Shown piece by piece: positions 33,905-43,271 of a stretch of DNA of 64,000 bases; position 1 is the stretch's first letter; every line of letters begins with the position of its first letter. Below the pieces are notes generated by a model. That model saw only the letters and a list, made by a program, of their open reading frames with translations, was not told where the DNA came from and searched no databases. Location of the stretch: positions 1 to 64,000 of the forward strand of contig NZ_VCHY01000018.1 of assembly GCF_005877885.1 (NCBI RefSeq), in the 5' to 3' direction. Source of the DNA: Labilibacter sediminis (GTDB lineage Bacteria > Bacteroidota > Bacteroidia > Bacteroidales > Marinilabiliaceae). The position numbers were made by a program, and so were the translations under genes.

Positions 33905-35149
33905 CTACCAATCCAATAATCTTTTTTCACCCTCTAAGGCTTTTATATCCGACACCTCCTGAGTGACTTCAATCACCCCTTTGTAGTTTTTCTCCTGGTC
34001 CCTCACAGCAAAATACTGAATCAGAATAAACTCCCCTTTCATCTTTATCCAAAACTCAGCCTTATCCTTCTCTCCATTCTTAAATGATTCCACAATTTTC
34101 TCAACAACATGCACACTTTCCGGTGGATGGCAATTACTTACATCACGACCAATAATGGCATTGGTTCTTGGAAAAATTCGCTTTGGCGGAGTGGAGAAAA
34201 ATCGCACTTTATCGTGTTCATCCACATAAGTAATATCCACTGGCAGATGATTAAAGATTAGTTTTATCTGCTCTAGTGTTAAAAGGCCCGTACTAAGATT
34301 AGCTAGGTCATTATCCATGGTTGTTTCTTCTTTTTCAACAACTTGTTTATGGGGTTGAACATAAGGGAAGCCTATTTCTAGACCTTCTTCATTCATCTTT
34401 ACCAATTGCTCTTCTCCAATGGTAGATAGTATATAGGGGAATAGAATTTTCTCTTCGCGGAATTTAATCGCCATCATATGAAAGAAAACATCACCTACTG
34501 AACGATTAAAATCTCCATCAACACCTCCCTCTCTTAATACATTTAATATGAATTTTATATTTCGTCGGATATCATCATGAAACGACCACATAATTTGCAA
34601 ACACCTATAATCGGACCATTCTTTCTCTATGATCGGGAAAAGTACATTTTCTTTGATCACATAATGATTCACAAAAAGACTCAGCTTTTCGAATAGGGAG
34701 ATTAATTTTGACTTATTCTCCTCATCCTCTTTATTCTTTATAAACACCTTAAAAACAGAACCAATTTCATCTAACACCAACTCCATCTGAGCATTATTTT
34801 GAGTTAAAACACCCAGGAAAGAATCCGGTTCTGGGTCAAAGCTTTTGTGATTCTCGATGGCCTTGTGAAAGATATTCAGGATTTTATTGGAGCAAGTTTT
34901 TAGTTCGTCCATAGCGTAACCTTCTTGAATCAAGACATCAAAGAGGGTTATAAAATCGGAAGGAATAACTGTTGGAATGAAATCCTGATTGCTCAGTATA
35001 AAAGAGCGTGCATTTCCTGTTTCTAGGGTTAATCGTGAAACTTTCAGGAGCTTAGCTAATCTTTGGGCTTTGGTATCTGATAGTTCTGACATATACGGCA
35101 AATGGTAAAAGTTATCTTTGTAAGATACACCCATTATATCACTCTTCAA
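33905..35149 (-). CDS. DUF438/hemerythrin/PAS domain protein
   Basis: A 414-residue cytoplasmic protein. The N-terminal ~110 residues fit DUF438-like helical sequence. Residues about 115-260 form a hemerythrin-like four-helix domain with candidate di-iron ligands in NHYVIKENVLFPIIEKEW, SFHDDIRRN and KFREEKILFPYI. Residues about 300-405 form a PAS domain (FNHLPVDITYVDEHDKVRFFSTPPKRIFPR). Such proteins are thought to sense oxygen, nitric oxide or redox state. No output domain is attached, so it may act through a partner. A later start at 35134 is possible. Confidence 0.82.
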   Translation of the reverse strand: MKSDIMGVSYKDNFYHLPYMSELSDTKAQRLAKLLKVSRLTLETGNARSFILSNQDFIPTVIPSDFITLFDVLIQEGYAMDELKTCSNKILNIFHKAIENHKSFDPEPDSFLGVLTQNNAQMELVLDEIGSVFKVFIKNKEDEENKSKLISLFEKLSLFVNHYVIKENVLFPIIEKEWSDYRCLQIMWSFHDDIRRNIKFILNVLREGGVDGDFNRSVGDVFFHMMAIKFREEKILFPYILSTIGEEQLVKMNEEGLEIGFPYVQPHKQVVEKEETTMDNDLANLSTGLLTLEQIKLIFNHLPVDITYVDEHDKVRFFSTPPKRIFPRTNAIIGRDVSNCHPPESVHVVEKIVESFKNGEKDKAEFWIKMKGEFILIQYFAVRDQEKNYKGVIEVTQEVSDIKALEGEKRLLDW

Positions 35150-35208
35150 AACCTTAACAGAACATGCGAGTGACTGATTTTATAATAAGACTTTCCGACT
35201 ACCATGCA

Positions 35209-35628
35209 TCAGATACCGCCTCTAAGCTTTTTAGCACTGGCATGCAATTCGTCTGGTTCATATATAAAAACAGGATCCTTTTTTAAAGGCTTTATAAATT
35301 GAATATCTTCAATCTTAAAATACCTACAATCAAATGAATTCTCATTTTCATGAATCTGCAATAAATCCTCATTATTCCAATACCTGATATTAGACAGTTT
35401 AAAAAGTCCTTGAGGAGATCTTTGTACATCAATTTTATCCAAAATGTCCTTATTGATTTGCCCCATATAATAATAATCTGTTGTATCTCGCACCAACTCC
35501 TGTTGAAGCTCAATCCGCACCCACACCTTCTCCTTTTTTATTTCTAATGGTATTTCATAACGATTGTATACAATAAAGGCAACAAGTAAAACAATCACAA
35601 CCATTAAAACATGCTCTTTTCGTTTCAT
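35209..35628 (-). CDS. Hypothetical single-pass membrane protein
   Basis: A 139-residue protein with one N-terminal membrane helix (about 7-22) and a soluble domain outside or inside the membrane. No family recognised. It lies 51 bases downstream of another membrane protein gene and probably belongs to the minus-strand run from 38.1 to 35.2 kb. Confidence 0.55.
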   Translation of the reverse strand: MKRKEHVLMVVIVLLVAFIVYNRYEIPLEIKKEKVWVRIELQQELVRDTTDYYYMGQINKDILDKIDVQRSPQGLFKLSNIRYWNNEDLLQIHENENSFDCRYFKIEDIQFIKPLKKDPVFIYEPDELHASAKKLRGGI

Positions 35629-35679
35629 AAATTTATTTTTACTTTTAAATTCTACTCTTACTACAAGTCTAACGGTATC

Positions 35680-36477
35680 TTACGAGCCAATTTTCCCGTA
35701 ACGTTGATATTCTGAAAAGTAGATAACAATGATCTGATCGTGATTTAATACCGGATAAAACAGTTCATATCTGCCGTCATGAGAACTAAACCTTGGTTTG
35801 ATTTCATTGCCTGTAAAAATATCATTGAGATATTCTTTCTCCTCCATAGAGCAGGAATAGATATACTCTATCTTATCTTTATTTTCTTTTGTTGTGTAAT
35901 CCATTTGGTAATCGCGAATACGCAAATAGGTAGGTGTTCCTTCCACAGTATCTTGCACTATAACAAAAGCATTGGGCAGGTTATCATCAATCTTGCTTAA
36001 ATAATCCAGTGTTTTTTCGGTGCGTTTTATGTAGTCTTCAGTAAATGTATACTCACTTAAGGCTTCTACCTTTTCTGCATATTGCTCTGTTAAGTATGCC
36101 GCCGAATCAATTAGATACTTTTCTTTTTTATTTGAGGTTAGCTTATCTCCTGTATATAGTAATGCAAAAATTAAAGGAAAGCTGCTTATAAATAATATGG
36201 TAGACAGCTTGTTACTTTTTACTTTAAATGTGTACTTTTTCTTATCCACATAATCAGATATCTTGGTAAGGTTTAACATGATGTTAATCATCAAGGCTCC
36301 AAACATTAAAGATAAAATACCAATGATACTCAGGTAAAATGACTCGGTGATGTTTTCTTTAAATACTTTTAATTCAAATACTGTAATCGAGATAAATATA
36401 AATACCCAATAGATTAACAATGTGATGGAAACCATGCCCACAGCATTACTTACTTTTATTATTCTATCCTTGTTCAT
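35680..36477 (-). CDS. Hypothetical membrane protein with C-terminal soluble domain
   Basis: A 265-residue protein with three hydrophobic helices in the first ~120 residues (about 14-36, 48-70, 92-110) and a polar domain of ~145 residues after them. The layout is like a sensor lacking an output domain. I do not recognise the family. It is followed by another membrane protein and preceded by a methyltransferase on the same strand. Confidence 0.55.
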   Translation of the reverse strand: MNKDRIIKVSNAVGMVSITLLIYWVFIFISITVFELKVFKENITESFYLSIIGILSLMFGALMINIMLNLTKISDYVDKKKYTFKVKSNKLSTILFISSFPLIFALLYTGDKLTSNKKEKYLIDSAAYLTEQYAEKVEALSEYTFTEDYIKRTEKTLDYLSKIDDNLPNAFVIVQDTVEGTPTYLRIRDYQMDYTTKENKDKIEYIYSCSMEEKEYLNDIFTGNEIKPRFSSHDGRYELFYPVLNHDQIIVIYFSEYQRYGKIGS

Positions 36478-36507
36478 TTTGTTTATATGTAATGATTATG
36501 CTATTTC

Positions 36508-37080
36508 TTACTTCTTTCTACCAATCAATACGATAGAATCGTTCTCTTCAAACTCCCGATAGGGTTCCAAAACCAATATTTCAAAAGCATCAGCAAAAAG
36601 AGTGCTTAGCTCATCTTTGCTATGATAATTCACAAACATACCTTTGAATTCCTCGGTTCCCTCTCCCAACCAAAACGAATGACAAATGACACCTCCTTTA
36701 TTTAAAACAGGAAGCTGAGCCTGAATGGAGCTTTGTAATTCCTTATCGGATAAATGGTGTAATACTTTGTTTGAATAAATGCCATCAAACGTCCTGTTCA
36801 CATCCATGGTACAGGCGTCAAGCTGAAGGAATTCACCTTGGGGGTATTTGGCCTTTAAACGATGTAAGAACTCATTTGAATTATCGGATCCCACCACTTG
36901 ATAGTCCTTGCTTAAAATTTGCCAGTCCGTTCCCGGCCCTGAACCCACTTCTAACATCAAAGACCTGGCAGGCAGGTGCTTTCTAAGTTTCTCTATTAAT
37001 TGCAAGCTATTTACATCCTTGGCCATCTGAATATACTCATCAACCGACTCTTTGGTATAGTAATAACCTTTATCTTCCAT
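36508..37080 (-). CDS. Class I SAM-dependent methyltransferase
   Basis: A 190-residue methyltransferase with motif I LEVGSGPGTDWQIL (about 42-55), an acidic residue after the second strand (VVGSDNS), and motif IV-like DGIYSNKVLHHL. The substrate is unknown. Small enzymes of this type act on metabolites or quinone precursors. Cytoplasmic; located 30 bases before a membrane protein gene, so probably co-transcribed. Confidence 0.82.
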   Translation of the reverse strand: MEDKGYYYTKESVDEYIQMAKDVNSLQLIEKLRKHLPARSLMLEVGSGPGTDWQILSKDYQVVGSDNSNEFLHRLKAKYPQGEFLQLDACTMDVNRTFDGIYSNKVLHHLSDKELQSSIQAQLPVLNKGGVICHSFWLGEGTEEFKGMFVNYHSKDELSTLFADAFEILVLEPYREFEENDSIVLIGRKK

Positions 37081-37108
37081 TTTACATTAATTTTTGCCTG
37101 ATACGATC

Positions 37109-37486
37109 TTAATCTAATGAAATTGCAATAACTTTTCTCTGTTTTATTCCTTTTAAAATCCCCCACACAATTAATGAAATAATTAATACCAACAAACCAA
37201 TCATTGTTGGTTTATATGAATTCTTTATACCCTGTGCTACGACAGAAGCCGATATATCACCCGTCAGTGCTATTGCATCAAATGTATTAATCATACTAAC
37301 AACTTGTCCGAAAACTCCTAACAGAAGCGCTATAATCCCCATAAGCCAAATGCCAAAAATCCCAATATGCTGTGGAGTTTCTGACTTACGCAACTTCCAC
37401 AATTTCAGGTAACCCACAATTATAATTGTTATTCCACATAAAAGTGGAAGCAAATTAACCAGGTTTAAATTTAAAAGTCTAATCAT
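37109..37486 (-). CDS. Short MotA/TolQ/ExbB-like membrane protein
   Basis: A 125-residue protein with three membrane helices. The stretch LGVFGQVVSMINTFDAIALTGDISASVVAQGIKNSYKPTMIGLLV resembles the core two helices of MotA/TolQ/ExbB proton-channel subunits (LGLLGTV...GDISP..VA.GI...), but the protein is about half their length and lacks the large cytoplasmic part. Short family members occur in Bacteroidota. It may energise an unknown envelope process or be a degenerate relative; no ExbD-like partner lies next to it. Confidence 0.6.
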   Translation of the reverse strand: MIRLLNLNLVNLLPLLCGITIIIVGYLKLWKLRKSETPQHIGIFGIWLMGIIALLLGVFGQVVSMINTFDAIALTGDISASVVAQGIKNSYKPTMIGLLVLIISLIVWGILKGIKQRKVIAISLD

Positions 37487-37550
37487 GATTTCTTTAACTT
37501 ATATATTTCAACTATTACTCCTTTTTCAGGTATTCGTAATTAAATAACTA

Positions 37551-37710
37551 ATACCAATTGAATTTCAAAATGAGACTTTAGATTTTAAATATTATTAGTT
37601 TGCTTGAAGAAGAGACTTATTGCATAGCCATAGCTACGGAATGAGTCGATGATGATAAGCAAGCTAATAAGAATATAATTATATGGCGCATTTTGATGTT
37701 TAATTGGTAT
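37551..37710. repeat. Long hairpin element overlapping a stop codon
   Basis: A 160 bp palindromic element. Left arm ATACCAATTGAATTTCAAAA pairs with right arm TTTTGATGTTTAATTGGTAT, and inside ATTATTAGTTTGCTTG pairs with CAAGCTAATAA. The apex holds GCATAGCCATAGC. The right arm contains the last codons and stop (37700-37702) of the RDD gene that reads in from the right. Confidence 0.75.
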
Positions 37711-38065
37711 CACACTTCACCAATCTGGTTCGCGACAACAGATCATGCGCCCCTTGCTCATTGCCAAACAAATACGATGCGGAATCAAAAGGATACAAAC
37801 GCAACACTGACCTTAATAATATTCTCCAAAATCCCGGCTTTTCATTATTCATATTAACCACTTTAGTACCTGTAATTAACTTACCAACAGTTCTGCCCAA
37901 GCTCACTTCCAATATAAAATAATAAGCAACACATACCAACGAAAACATCAGCCTTGGATCTCCTATTACCTCAAGTACAATTACAAGTATGCTGGAAATT
38001 ATTGAAACAATCATGATATCGATAATGCCATTAGCCACTCGTATTCCTTTGTGAATTTGGTTCAT
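37700..38065 (-). CDS. RDD family membrane protein, short
   Basis: A 121-residue RDD-family protein with three hydrophobic segments and the typical SLGRTVGKLITGTKVV motif at about 55-70. The first helix has IDIMIV in place of the usual arginine-aspartate pair. RDD proteins are membrane proteins of mostly unknown function; one group exchanges Na+ for H+. The last codons (DTN-stop) lie within the terminal repeat of a palindromic element, so the natural C-terminus may have been changed by its insertion. Confidence 0.75.
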   Translation of the reverse strand: MNQIHKGIRVANGIIDIMIVSIISSILVIVLEVIGDPRLMFSLVCVAYYFILEVSLGRTVGKLITGTKVVNMNNEKPGFWRILLRSVLRLYPFDSASYLFGNEQGAHDLLSRTRLVKCDTN

Positions 38066-38100
38066 AATTTATAAATGAAAAATGATACAATATTTTAGCC

Positions 38101-38152
38101 ACGATGGAATGAATTCCATCGCTCAGTTTAGTCTTCCCTTCAGGACGATAAC
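38101..38152. repeat. REP element, single half
   Basis: One arm of the REPIN-like family: GATGGAATGAATTCCATC hairpin followed by GTCTTCCCTTCAGGACGAT. The opposite arm is absent or decayed (CATTGTC remains near 38160). Confidence 0.65.
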
Positions 38153-38194
38153 CTTACTCCATTGTCATAAATCAAAACATCATCGATTATTATT

Positions 38195-38611
38195 TTATAA
38201 CAAATCACTCACCTCTCTACGATCAGTCCCTACGGCTTCCTCTTTATTATTTTCTGGCAACACTTTTCTTATGATTCCTTGTACAATTCTTTGACTAACC
38301 TTAAAACCAATAAATACTACAACTAAAGCAAAGGCCAGATCACTTGCTTCTATGGCAAATATATCATCACCTACAAAATCCATAACAGCCTCATTATCAA
38401 TCTGCATCCCAAGCTTCCCCATCATCTGCCCCATGATTAATTCATCCCACATGAAATATATTAAACCTGATACTAAAGCACCCATAACCCAATACCTATC
38501 CTTAACACTTAATGCTTTAAAAACAACATACCCCATCATTCCCCACAACAAACCATCCAGGGCCATACTTATAAAACCAAATAATGCCAATACTACTATG
38601 TCCGAATTCAT
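38195..38611 (-). CDS. Hypothetical four-helix membrane protein
   Basis: A 138-residue protein with about four hydrophobic segments (5-28, 40-60, 88-108 and a shorter one). An acidic pair of residues lies in MWDELIMGQMMGK. I do not recognise a family. REP-like repeats lie on both sides, and it sits between two RDD-family genes. Confidence 0.55.
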   Translation of the reverse strand: MNSDIVVLALFGFISMALDGLLWGMMGYVVFKALSVKDRYWVMGALVSGLIYFMWDELIMGQMMGKLGMQIDNEAVMDFVGDDIFAIEASDLAFALVVVFIGFKVSQRIVQGIIRKVLPENNKEEAVGTDRREVSDLL

Positions 38612-38648
38612 CTTATTCTATTTTTTATTGCTTCTAGTTAATTAATCT

Positions 38649-38735
38649 AAGCCAGAATAAATTCCGCCGCTTTGTTGAACCGTCCTTTCAGGACGATCTA
38701 CCACCTATTGATCCTAAAAGGAATATGATCCTGTT
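38649..38735. repeat. Degenerate REP element
   Basis: AATAAATTCCGCCGCTTTGTT, then CGTCCTTTCAGGACGAT and CTATTGATCCTAAAAGGA. This is a recognisable but decayed copy of the REPIN-like family. Confidence 0.6.
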
Positions 38736-38760
38736 ATCTAATACACAATTAACTCTTTCA

Positions 38761-39720
38761 TTAATTTCTTATGGTCCAGGTTTTCGAATAATTCGTACTC
38801 CAAATACCAATATCATAACCATAATTCATTATAACCTCAGCATAATCAATTCGTTGCAGATTAAAACACTTCCTCTTAATAACATCAAACACTTCCTCTT
38901 TAAATCTTTCTTCATCAATATCATCAAAGTCCTTTGAGGTCGTTAATTCAACAATTATCCCGACTTCTGATTCAATAGTAATATTAATTTGAGTTTTCTC
39001 AACAAACAATACTTGCTCATTTTCTGTCAATTCCGACGCTATTTCAAACAGTGTTTCCTTATTTTCATCAAACACTTCCTGAAGGTTTGATGAATCAACA
39101 AAAGAATAGCCAACACTAAACATGGCACCCCAAAGCACTATTACTATGCTAACAAACCCGATTATTTTACTCTGGGTAATAGACCTTGGTTTACAAGAAT
39201 CTTCATTCGTTTTATTAACCACAACAGTCTTTGCTAAAATATCATGTATGGATTGCTTTGATATTTTATTGACCAATAAAAAATACACTAAACCTATGTA
39301 ATATGACAAGGTTATAATGCTTAAAAGAATAGACAAATAATAATGATCGAAAAAACTTTGAAAATACTCCAATAAAAAATATGGTGTTGTAAATAATAAA
39401 CTCCTCTTTATAGCAAAAAAAGGAGTTAGATATTGTGACTTATAGTCAACAACCTTGATTCCCATAAACTCTTTACCTATAGTTGAACCCTTAAAAATGA
39501 TACTATTTCCACATGTAAAATATATAGTTGTAATAATCCATCCAACCAAAACTCCATGCCAAGCAAGCTGAACAAAAAACGACTTAAAAATTAAACCTAA
39601 TATTAATCCAATAATACCTAATACGATAAAATCTATAATAAATGCAGCGATCCTGCTTCCCAAAGGTCCTTTCTGTGTTTTCACGGGTGCTTTTTCTTCT
39701 ATATTAGCTTCTACTTCCAT
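38761..39720 (-). CDS. RDD family membrane protein with C-terminal soluble domain
   Basis: A 319-residue protein. After a charged 20-residue N-terminus come RDD-type helices with LGSRIAAFIIDFIVLG (the R..D pair) and GSTIGKEFMGIKVVDY. A further helix (about 185-205) is followed by ~110 soluble residues, which look like a small extracytoplasmic domain. Function unknown. Together with the short RDD protein, the ExbB-like protein and other membrane proteins it forms a minus-strand group interrupted by REP elements. Confidence 0.75.
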   Translation of the reverse strand: MEVEANIEEKAPVKTQKGPLGSRIAAFIIDFIVLGIIGLILGLIFKSFFVQLAWHGVLVGWIITTIYFTCGNSIIFKGSTIGKEFMGIKVVDYKSQYLTPFFAIKRSLLFTTPYFLLEYFQSFFDHYYLSILLSIITLSYYIGLVYFLLVNKISKQSIHDILAKTVVVNKTNEDSCKPRSITQSKIIGFVSIVIVLWGAMFSVGYSFVDSSNLQEVFDENKETLFEIASELTENEQVLFVEKTQINITIESEVGIIVELTTSKDFDDIDEERFKEEVFDVIKRKCFNLQRIDYAEVIMNYGYDIGIWSTNYSKTWTIRN

Positions 39721-39788
39721 TTTAGTATTTTATTGATTCTGATTAATTATATTTTTCGATCTTTCTATTTGTAATATTTTAAATATTC

Positions 39789-39912
39789 ATTGTCCTGAAA
39801 GGACATATCAGCCTATCGAAGGGATTCATCCCGTCGATAAAACTAAACTCCATACAATATTTCACGACGGAATAAATTCCGTCGCTTTGTTTAGTCGTCC
39901 TTTCAGGACGAT
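39789..39912. repeat. REPIN-like inverted REP pair
   Basis: Complete pair: TGTCCTGAAAGGACA and TCGAAGGGATTCATCCCGTCGA, then a short spacer, then CGACGGAATAAATTCCGTCG and GTCGTCCTTTCAGGACGAT. The two halves are inverted relative to each other, the arrangement expected of a REPIN/BIME. Confidence 0.8.
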
Positions 39913-39945
39913 AGCATAACCATAACTCAAACATTAATATTCGCT

Positions 39946-40416
39946 TTAGTTCTTCTTTGCAATTGAATATTTAAAATATGCAATGCCATCCATGCCTCGT
40001 ATTGAAATTGGAAGTTCATTAATTTTCGTATTGGTAACATCAACGATTTTCAATTTTTTACAAAAACTAAAACTTGGCAAATCATAAAGGTTATGATTAT
40101 TGGATAAATATATTTCTTCCAAATTCTCACAAAAACCTAAAACACTCACGTCTACGAGTTTATTATTTCGAATTGACAAAGACCTTAGCTGTTTAAGATT
40201 CACAAACCAATCAGGAATCTCTTTTAAATTATTATTATCCAAAATTAATATTTCAACATCCCGGTCGATCACCGGTAGCTTTAATAAATTTTGATTGCTT
40301 AAATCAATGATATCTTCCTCGAAAGATCCATTCCCATGATATACAACAACAGAGTCTTTTAATTGCGAAAAAGTAACAAGAGGAAAGAACAAAAGAATAA
40401 TAAGAACAAATTTCAT
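39946..40416 (-). CDS. Exported leucine-rich repeat protein
   Basis: A 156-residue protein with a signal peptide (about 1-18, ending FSQ) followed by about four to five leucine-rich repeats of the LxxLxLxxNxL kind (VEILILDNNNLKEIP, LRSLSIRNNKLVDV, LEEIYLSNNHNLYDLP, LKIVDVTNTKINELP). Such domains bind proteins. The short length gives a small solenoid without an attached effector domain. It stands after a REPIN and is probably transcribed alone. Confidence 0.78.
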   Translation of the reverse strand: MKFVLIILLFFPLVTFSQLKDSVVVYHGNGSFEEDIIDLSNQNLLKLPVIDRDVEILILDNNNLKEIPDWFVNLKQLRSLSIRNNKLVDVSVLGFCENLEEIYLSNNHNLYDLPSFSFCKKLKIVDVTNTKINELPISIRGMDGIAYFKYSIAKKN

Positions 40417-40751
40417 AGTAATAGCTTTAGCCAGGTTTTAATAATCTTTTTATATGCCGCATGCTATTTATGTGAGTGGTTTATAGTTGAGAGTGCTTGC
40501 ATTGTAACTGGTTTAGATGCTTTTTATTAACGAAACATTTACTAACCTTGATATATACAAGATTCCCTGACTTCACTTATACAGCTTGCTTGTAAAAATT
40601 GTAATAATCCTCACTAAACTACTAACATTTAGTAGAAAAAAGAAATACCTGAAATGAGTTTATTAGTTATCATACCATTGTAAAAAGAAGTCAAAACCAT
40701 AAATTTCAGAAGGGTGTGGCTGAAATGAATTGATAAATTTGTTTTCAGAAA
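40417..40751. other. Intergenic spacer, nothing definite
   Basis: About 335 bases between the TonB receptor gene end and the LRR gene. Only a weak hairpin (CTACTAACATTTAGTAG, near 40618) stands out. No reading frame, repeat or promoter could be assigned. Confidence 0.4.
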
Positions 40752-43271
40752 TTAAAACCTTAATCTCAAATTTATATTAGGTGTAGTTCTTAGAGCGTGT
40801 TGGATTACCTGCTCTATTTCTTTTTGATTATTTCGTTGATAGAATATATTAATATCATTTTGACGATTTAGTACATTCCATACAGATACACCTATTTCTC
40901 CCTGAACTTTTCTAAAATTGAAAATATATTTTGCCGAAACATCTAACCTGATATAATCATTAAGGCGTGAACTGTTGGTGTTTTCGTACTTAATTTCACC
41001 CAATTCTGTTTGATTCTCCTGTAATGGTTTCGTAAATGGTTTACCTGTTCTATAATTAAATCCTGAAGATATCTCAAAATTCTTAAAAGAGTAATTTCCT
41101 CCTAACGACAACGCATGCCTTACATCAAGATTATTAGGAAATGTAGAAGGTGTAAAATCCTTAAAATTGTAATCGTTACGGGCAAGTGAATAGTTAATCC
41201 AGATATTCGATTGATTAAATTGTTTGTCGACTAAAAACTCTATTCCCACAGCATTGTAGTTCCCAATAGCATAAACGTACTGATATTGATTTTGAAATCC
41301 CTGACTAGGTGAAATGATTCCTCTGACTTCTTTAGAATAAGCCTCAGCAGAAATTAAAAAATTGTTTAATTTATACTGCAAGCCCAATGAAAGTTGATTA
41401 CTTTTAATGACAGGTACACTGTTATCATTCGACAATACCCACCTTCTTTTCTCAATTCCTAAAAAGTCCGACTGAAAATCTATTTGTTGAGTTGTTTGTT
41501 GACTTTTCTTTTCTGCTAATAGCTCCAATGACAAGTTCCGGTTAATTACATAATTAAGAACTGCTCGTGGCTCAATTAACAACTTTTTAAACTTCGGAAA
41601 ATAGTTTGCTCGTAACCCCAAACGCAGGTATAGCTTTTTAAATAACTGATTGGTTTCCGCTTCTGAATAAAGAGAATGTATCCTCAAAACATCTTTTATA
41701 TCCCTGCTGTAGTTGGGTTTATGAATATTATCCAAATTACGGATACCGACCTCACTATAATGATAGCCGCTAAGCAATCTGGTTGTTTCTGATATTCTAT
41801 TTTGCGAATTGACTTTTAGCCCCCAATCAAGTACTTCATTTTTTTGAAGATGATGTTGGTCATTTACAAGAGATGCATTAAAAGCATCTAAAAGATAATT
41901 TGATACATATGCACTAAGGCTTGTTTCATGATTGCTATTCCATGAACGCGTGTAACAAAAATCAGACAAGAGGCTTGATTGTTTAAGGCTGCTCTTTTTG
42001 CTTTTTAAAGTATCCCGAACTATCTCACTTTCTTCGTATTCAATCTTGTTATTTACATGAAGGACACTAAATCGAATTTTGTCTTTATCTGAAATGTCGT
42101 AAAGCAGCTTGGTACTTAAATCATAAAAGGAAAAATCTTTGTATTCATCAACAACCGTGTCATCGATATGATGGTGTTGCGATATTTCCGTTTGTTCAAA
42201 TGCTCTTTCATAATAACGCTTGTAAGTTGGGGTAATAGCAATATCATTAATGGAGTGTCTGGCACCAAAAATAAGCGATAAATTGTTGTTAAAAGGAATT
42301 TTAACTATCGCATCTGCACTTATCATATTTAAGCCAACATCAACACCGAAGTCTTTGACCAAATAATCTTGCTGTCTCAAATCAATTGTTCCGGAGACGC
42401 CTTCACCCAATGAAGCACTCGTTCCATTTTTTACAACCTTTGCCTTATGTATTAAATGTGAGTTAAATGCAGATATCAAACCAAAAAAATGCCCGGTCTG
42501 ATACATTTTAACTCCATCCCATAAAATCAAATTCTGGTCGTTTGTTCCACCTCTTGTATTGATGTCAGAAACGGTTTCGTTTATGCTTTGAATGCCGGGT
42601 AAAACTTGTACGGTGCGCAATACATCGGGCTCCGACAATCCGGGTAAAACATTTAAATTCTGAACATTCAACTGAATTGAACCATCCTCCATTTTGTCCA
42701 ATCCAGTTGCTATATAATTAATTACCACCTCATTTAATGCGTAAACATCAGGAGTGAGAACATATACTGAAGAATCGTTTACCCAGGTGTTTTTATTGAG
42801 AATTAAAGGTTTATAACCTACATGCCGTATGATTAGCGCTGAATCGGTTTCCGGGTTTACTTTTATTGAGAATCTTCCATTCTTATCACTTAAGGCAAGA
42901 CTTTTATTGGAAAAGATAACAGCACCAATTAAAAGTTGACCGGTAAACTTATCCTTAATTGTACCATTTATGCTTACTGCATTATTCTTTTTTTTTATTG
43001 CAATGTATCGTGAATCTAACCTTTTAAAACTTAATTTGGTTTGTTCTTCCAGGTCAAAGAGGTATTCATCAAGAGTTAAATCACGCTTTTGTATTGTAAT
43101 ATGGATTCCCTGAATATTCTCATCAGCATAAGTAAAGACAACATTAAACCTTCCCTCCAGAAAAAACAGAAATGTATCAAGTGATTGTTTTCCTGCATCC
43201 TGAGCAAACGACTTAAACCTAACTAAAGTAAATAGAATCAATATGAAAGTTAAGAACCTACCTGTCTTCAA
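40752..43271 (-). CDS. TonB-dependent outer-membrane receptor with STN signalling domain
   Basis: An 839-residue outer-membrane receptor. Signal peptide (1-23), an STN (secretin/TonB N-terminal) domain at about 30-95, a carboxypeptidase-regulatory-like beta-sandwich at about 100-185, a plug domain beginning near 190 (RTVQVLPGIQSINETVSDINTRGGT), and a 22-strand barrel to the C-terminus ending in LRLRF. The STN domain marks it as a transducer that signals to the FecR-like anti-sigma encoded immediately upstream, whose stop overlaps this start by 14 bases. There is no SusD partner, so the ligand is more likely a metal chelate or peptide than a glycan. Confidence 0.87.
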   Translation of the reverse strand: MKTGRFLTFILILFTLVRFKSFAQDAGKQSLDTFLFFLEGRFNVVFTYADENIQGIHITIQKRDLTLDEYLFDLEEQTKLSFKRLDSRYIAIKKKNNAVSINGTIKDKFTGQLLIGAVIFSNKSLALSDKNGRFSIKVNPETDSALIIRHVGYKPLILNKNTWVNDSSVYVLTPDVYALNEVVINYIATGLDKMEDGSIQLNVQNLNVLPGLSEPDVLRTVQVLPGIQSINETVSDINTRGGTNDQNLILWDGVKMYQTGHFFGLISAFNSHLIHKAKVVKNGTSASLGEGVSGTIDLRQQDYLVKDFGVDVGLNMISADAIVKIPFNNNLSLIFGARHSINDIAITPTYKRYYERAFEQTEISQHHHIDDTVVDEYKDFSFYDLSTKLLYDISDKDKIRFSVLHVNNKIEYEESEIVRDTLKSKKSSLKQSSLLSDFCYTRSWNSNHETSLSAYVSNYLLDAFNASLVNDQHHLQKNEVLDWGLKVNSQNRISETTRLLSGYHYSEVGIRNLDNIHKPNYSRDIKDVLRIHSLYSEAETNQLFKKLYLRLGLRANYFPKFKKLLIEPRAVLNYVINRNLSLELLAEKKSQQTTQQIDFQSDFLGIEKRRWVLSNDNSVPVIKSNQLSLGLQYKLNNFLISAEAYSKEVRGIISPSQGFQNQYQYVYAIGNYNAVGIEFLVDKQFNQSNIWINYSLARNDYNFKDFTPSTFPNNLDVRHALSLGGNYSFKNFEISSGFNYRTGKPFTKPLQENQTELGEIKYENTNSSRLNDYIRLDVSAKYIFNFRKVQGEIGVSVWNVLNRQNDINIFYQRNNQKEIEQVIQHALRTTPNINLRLRF

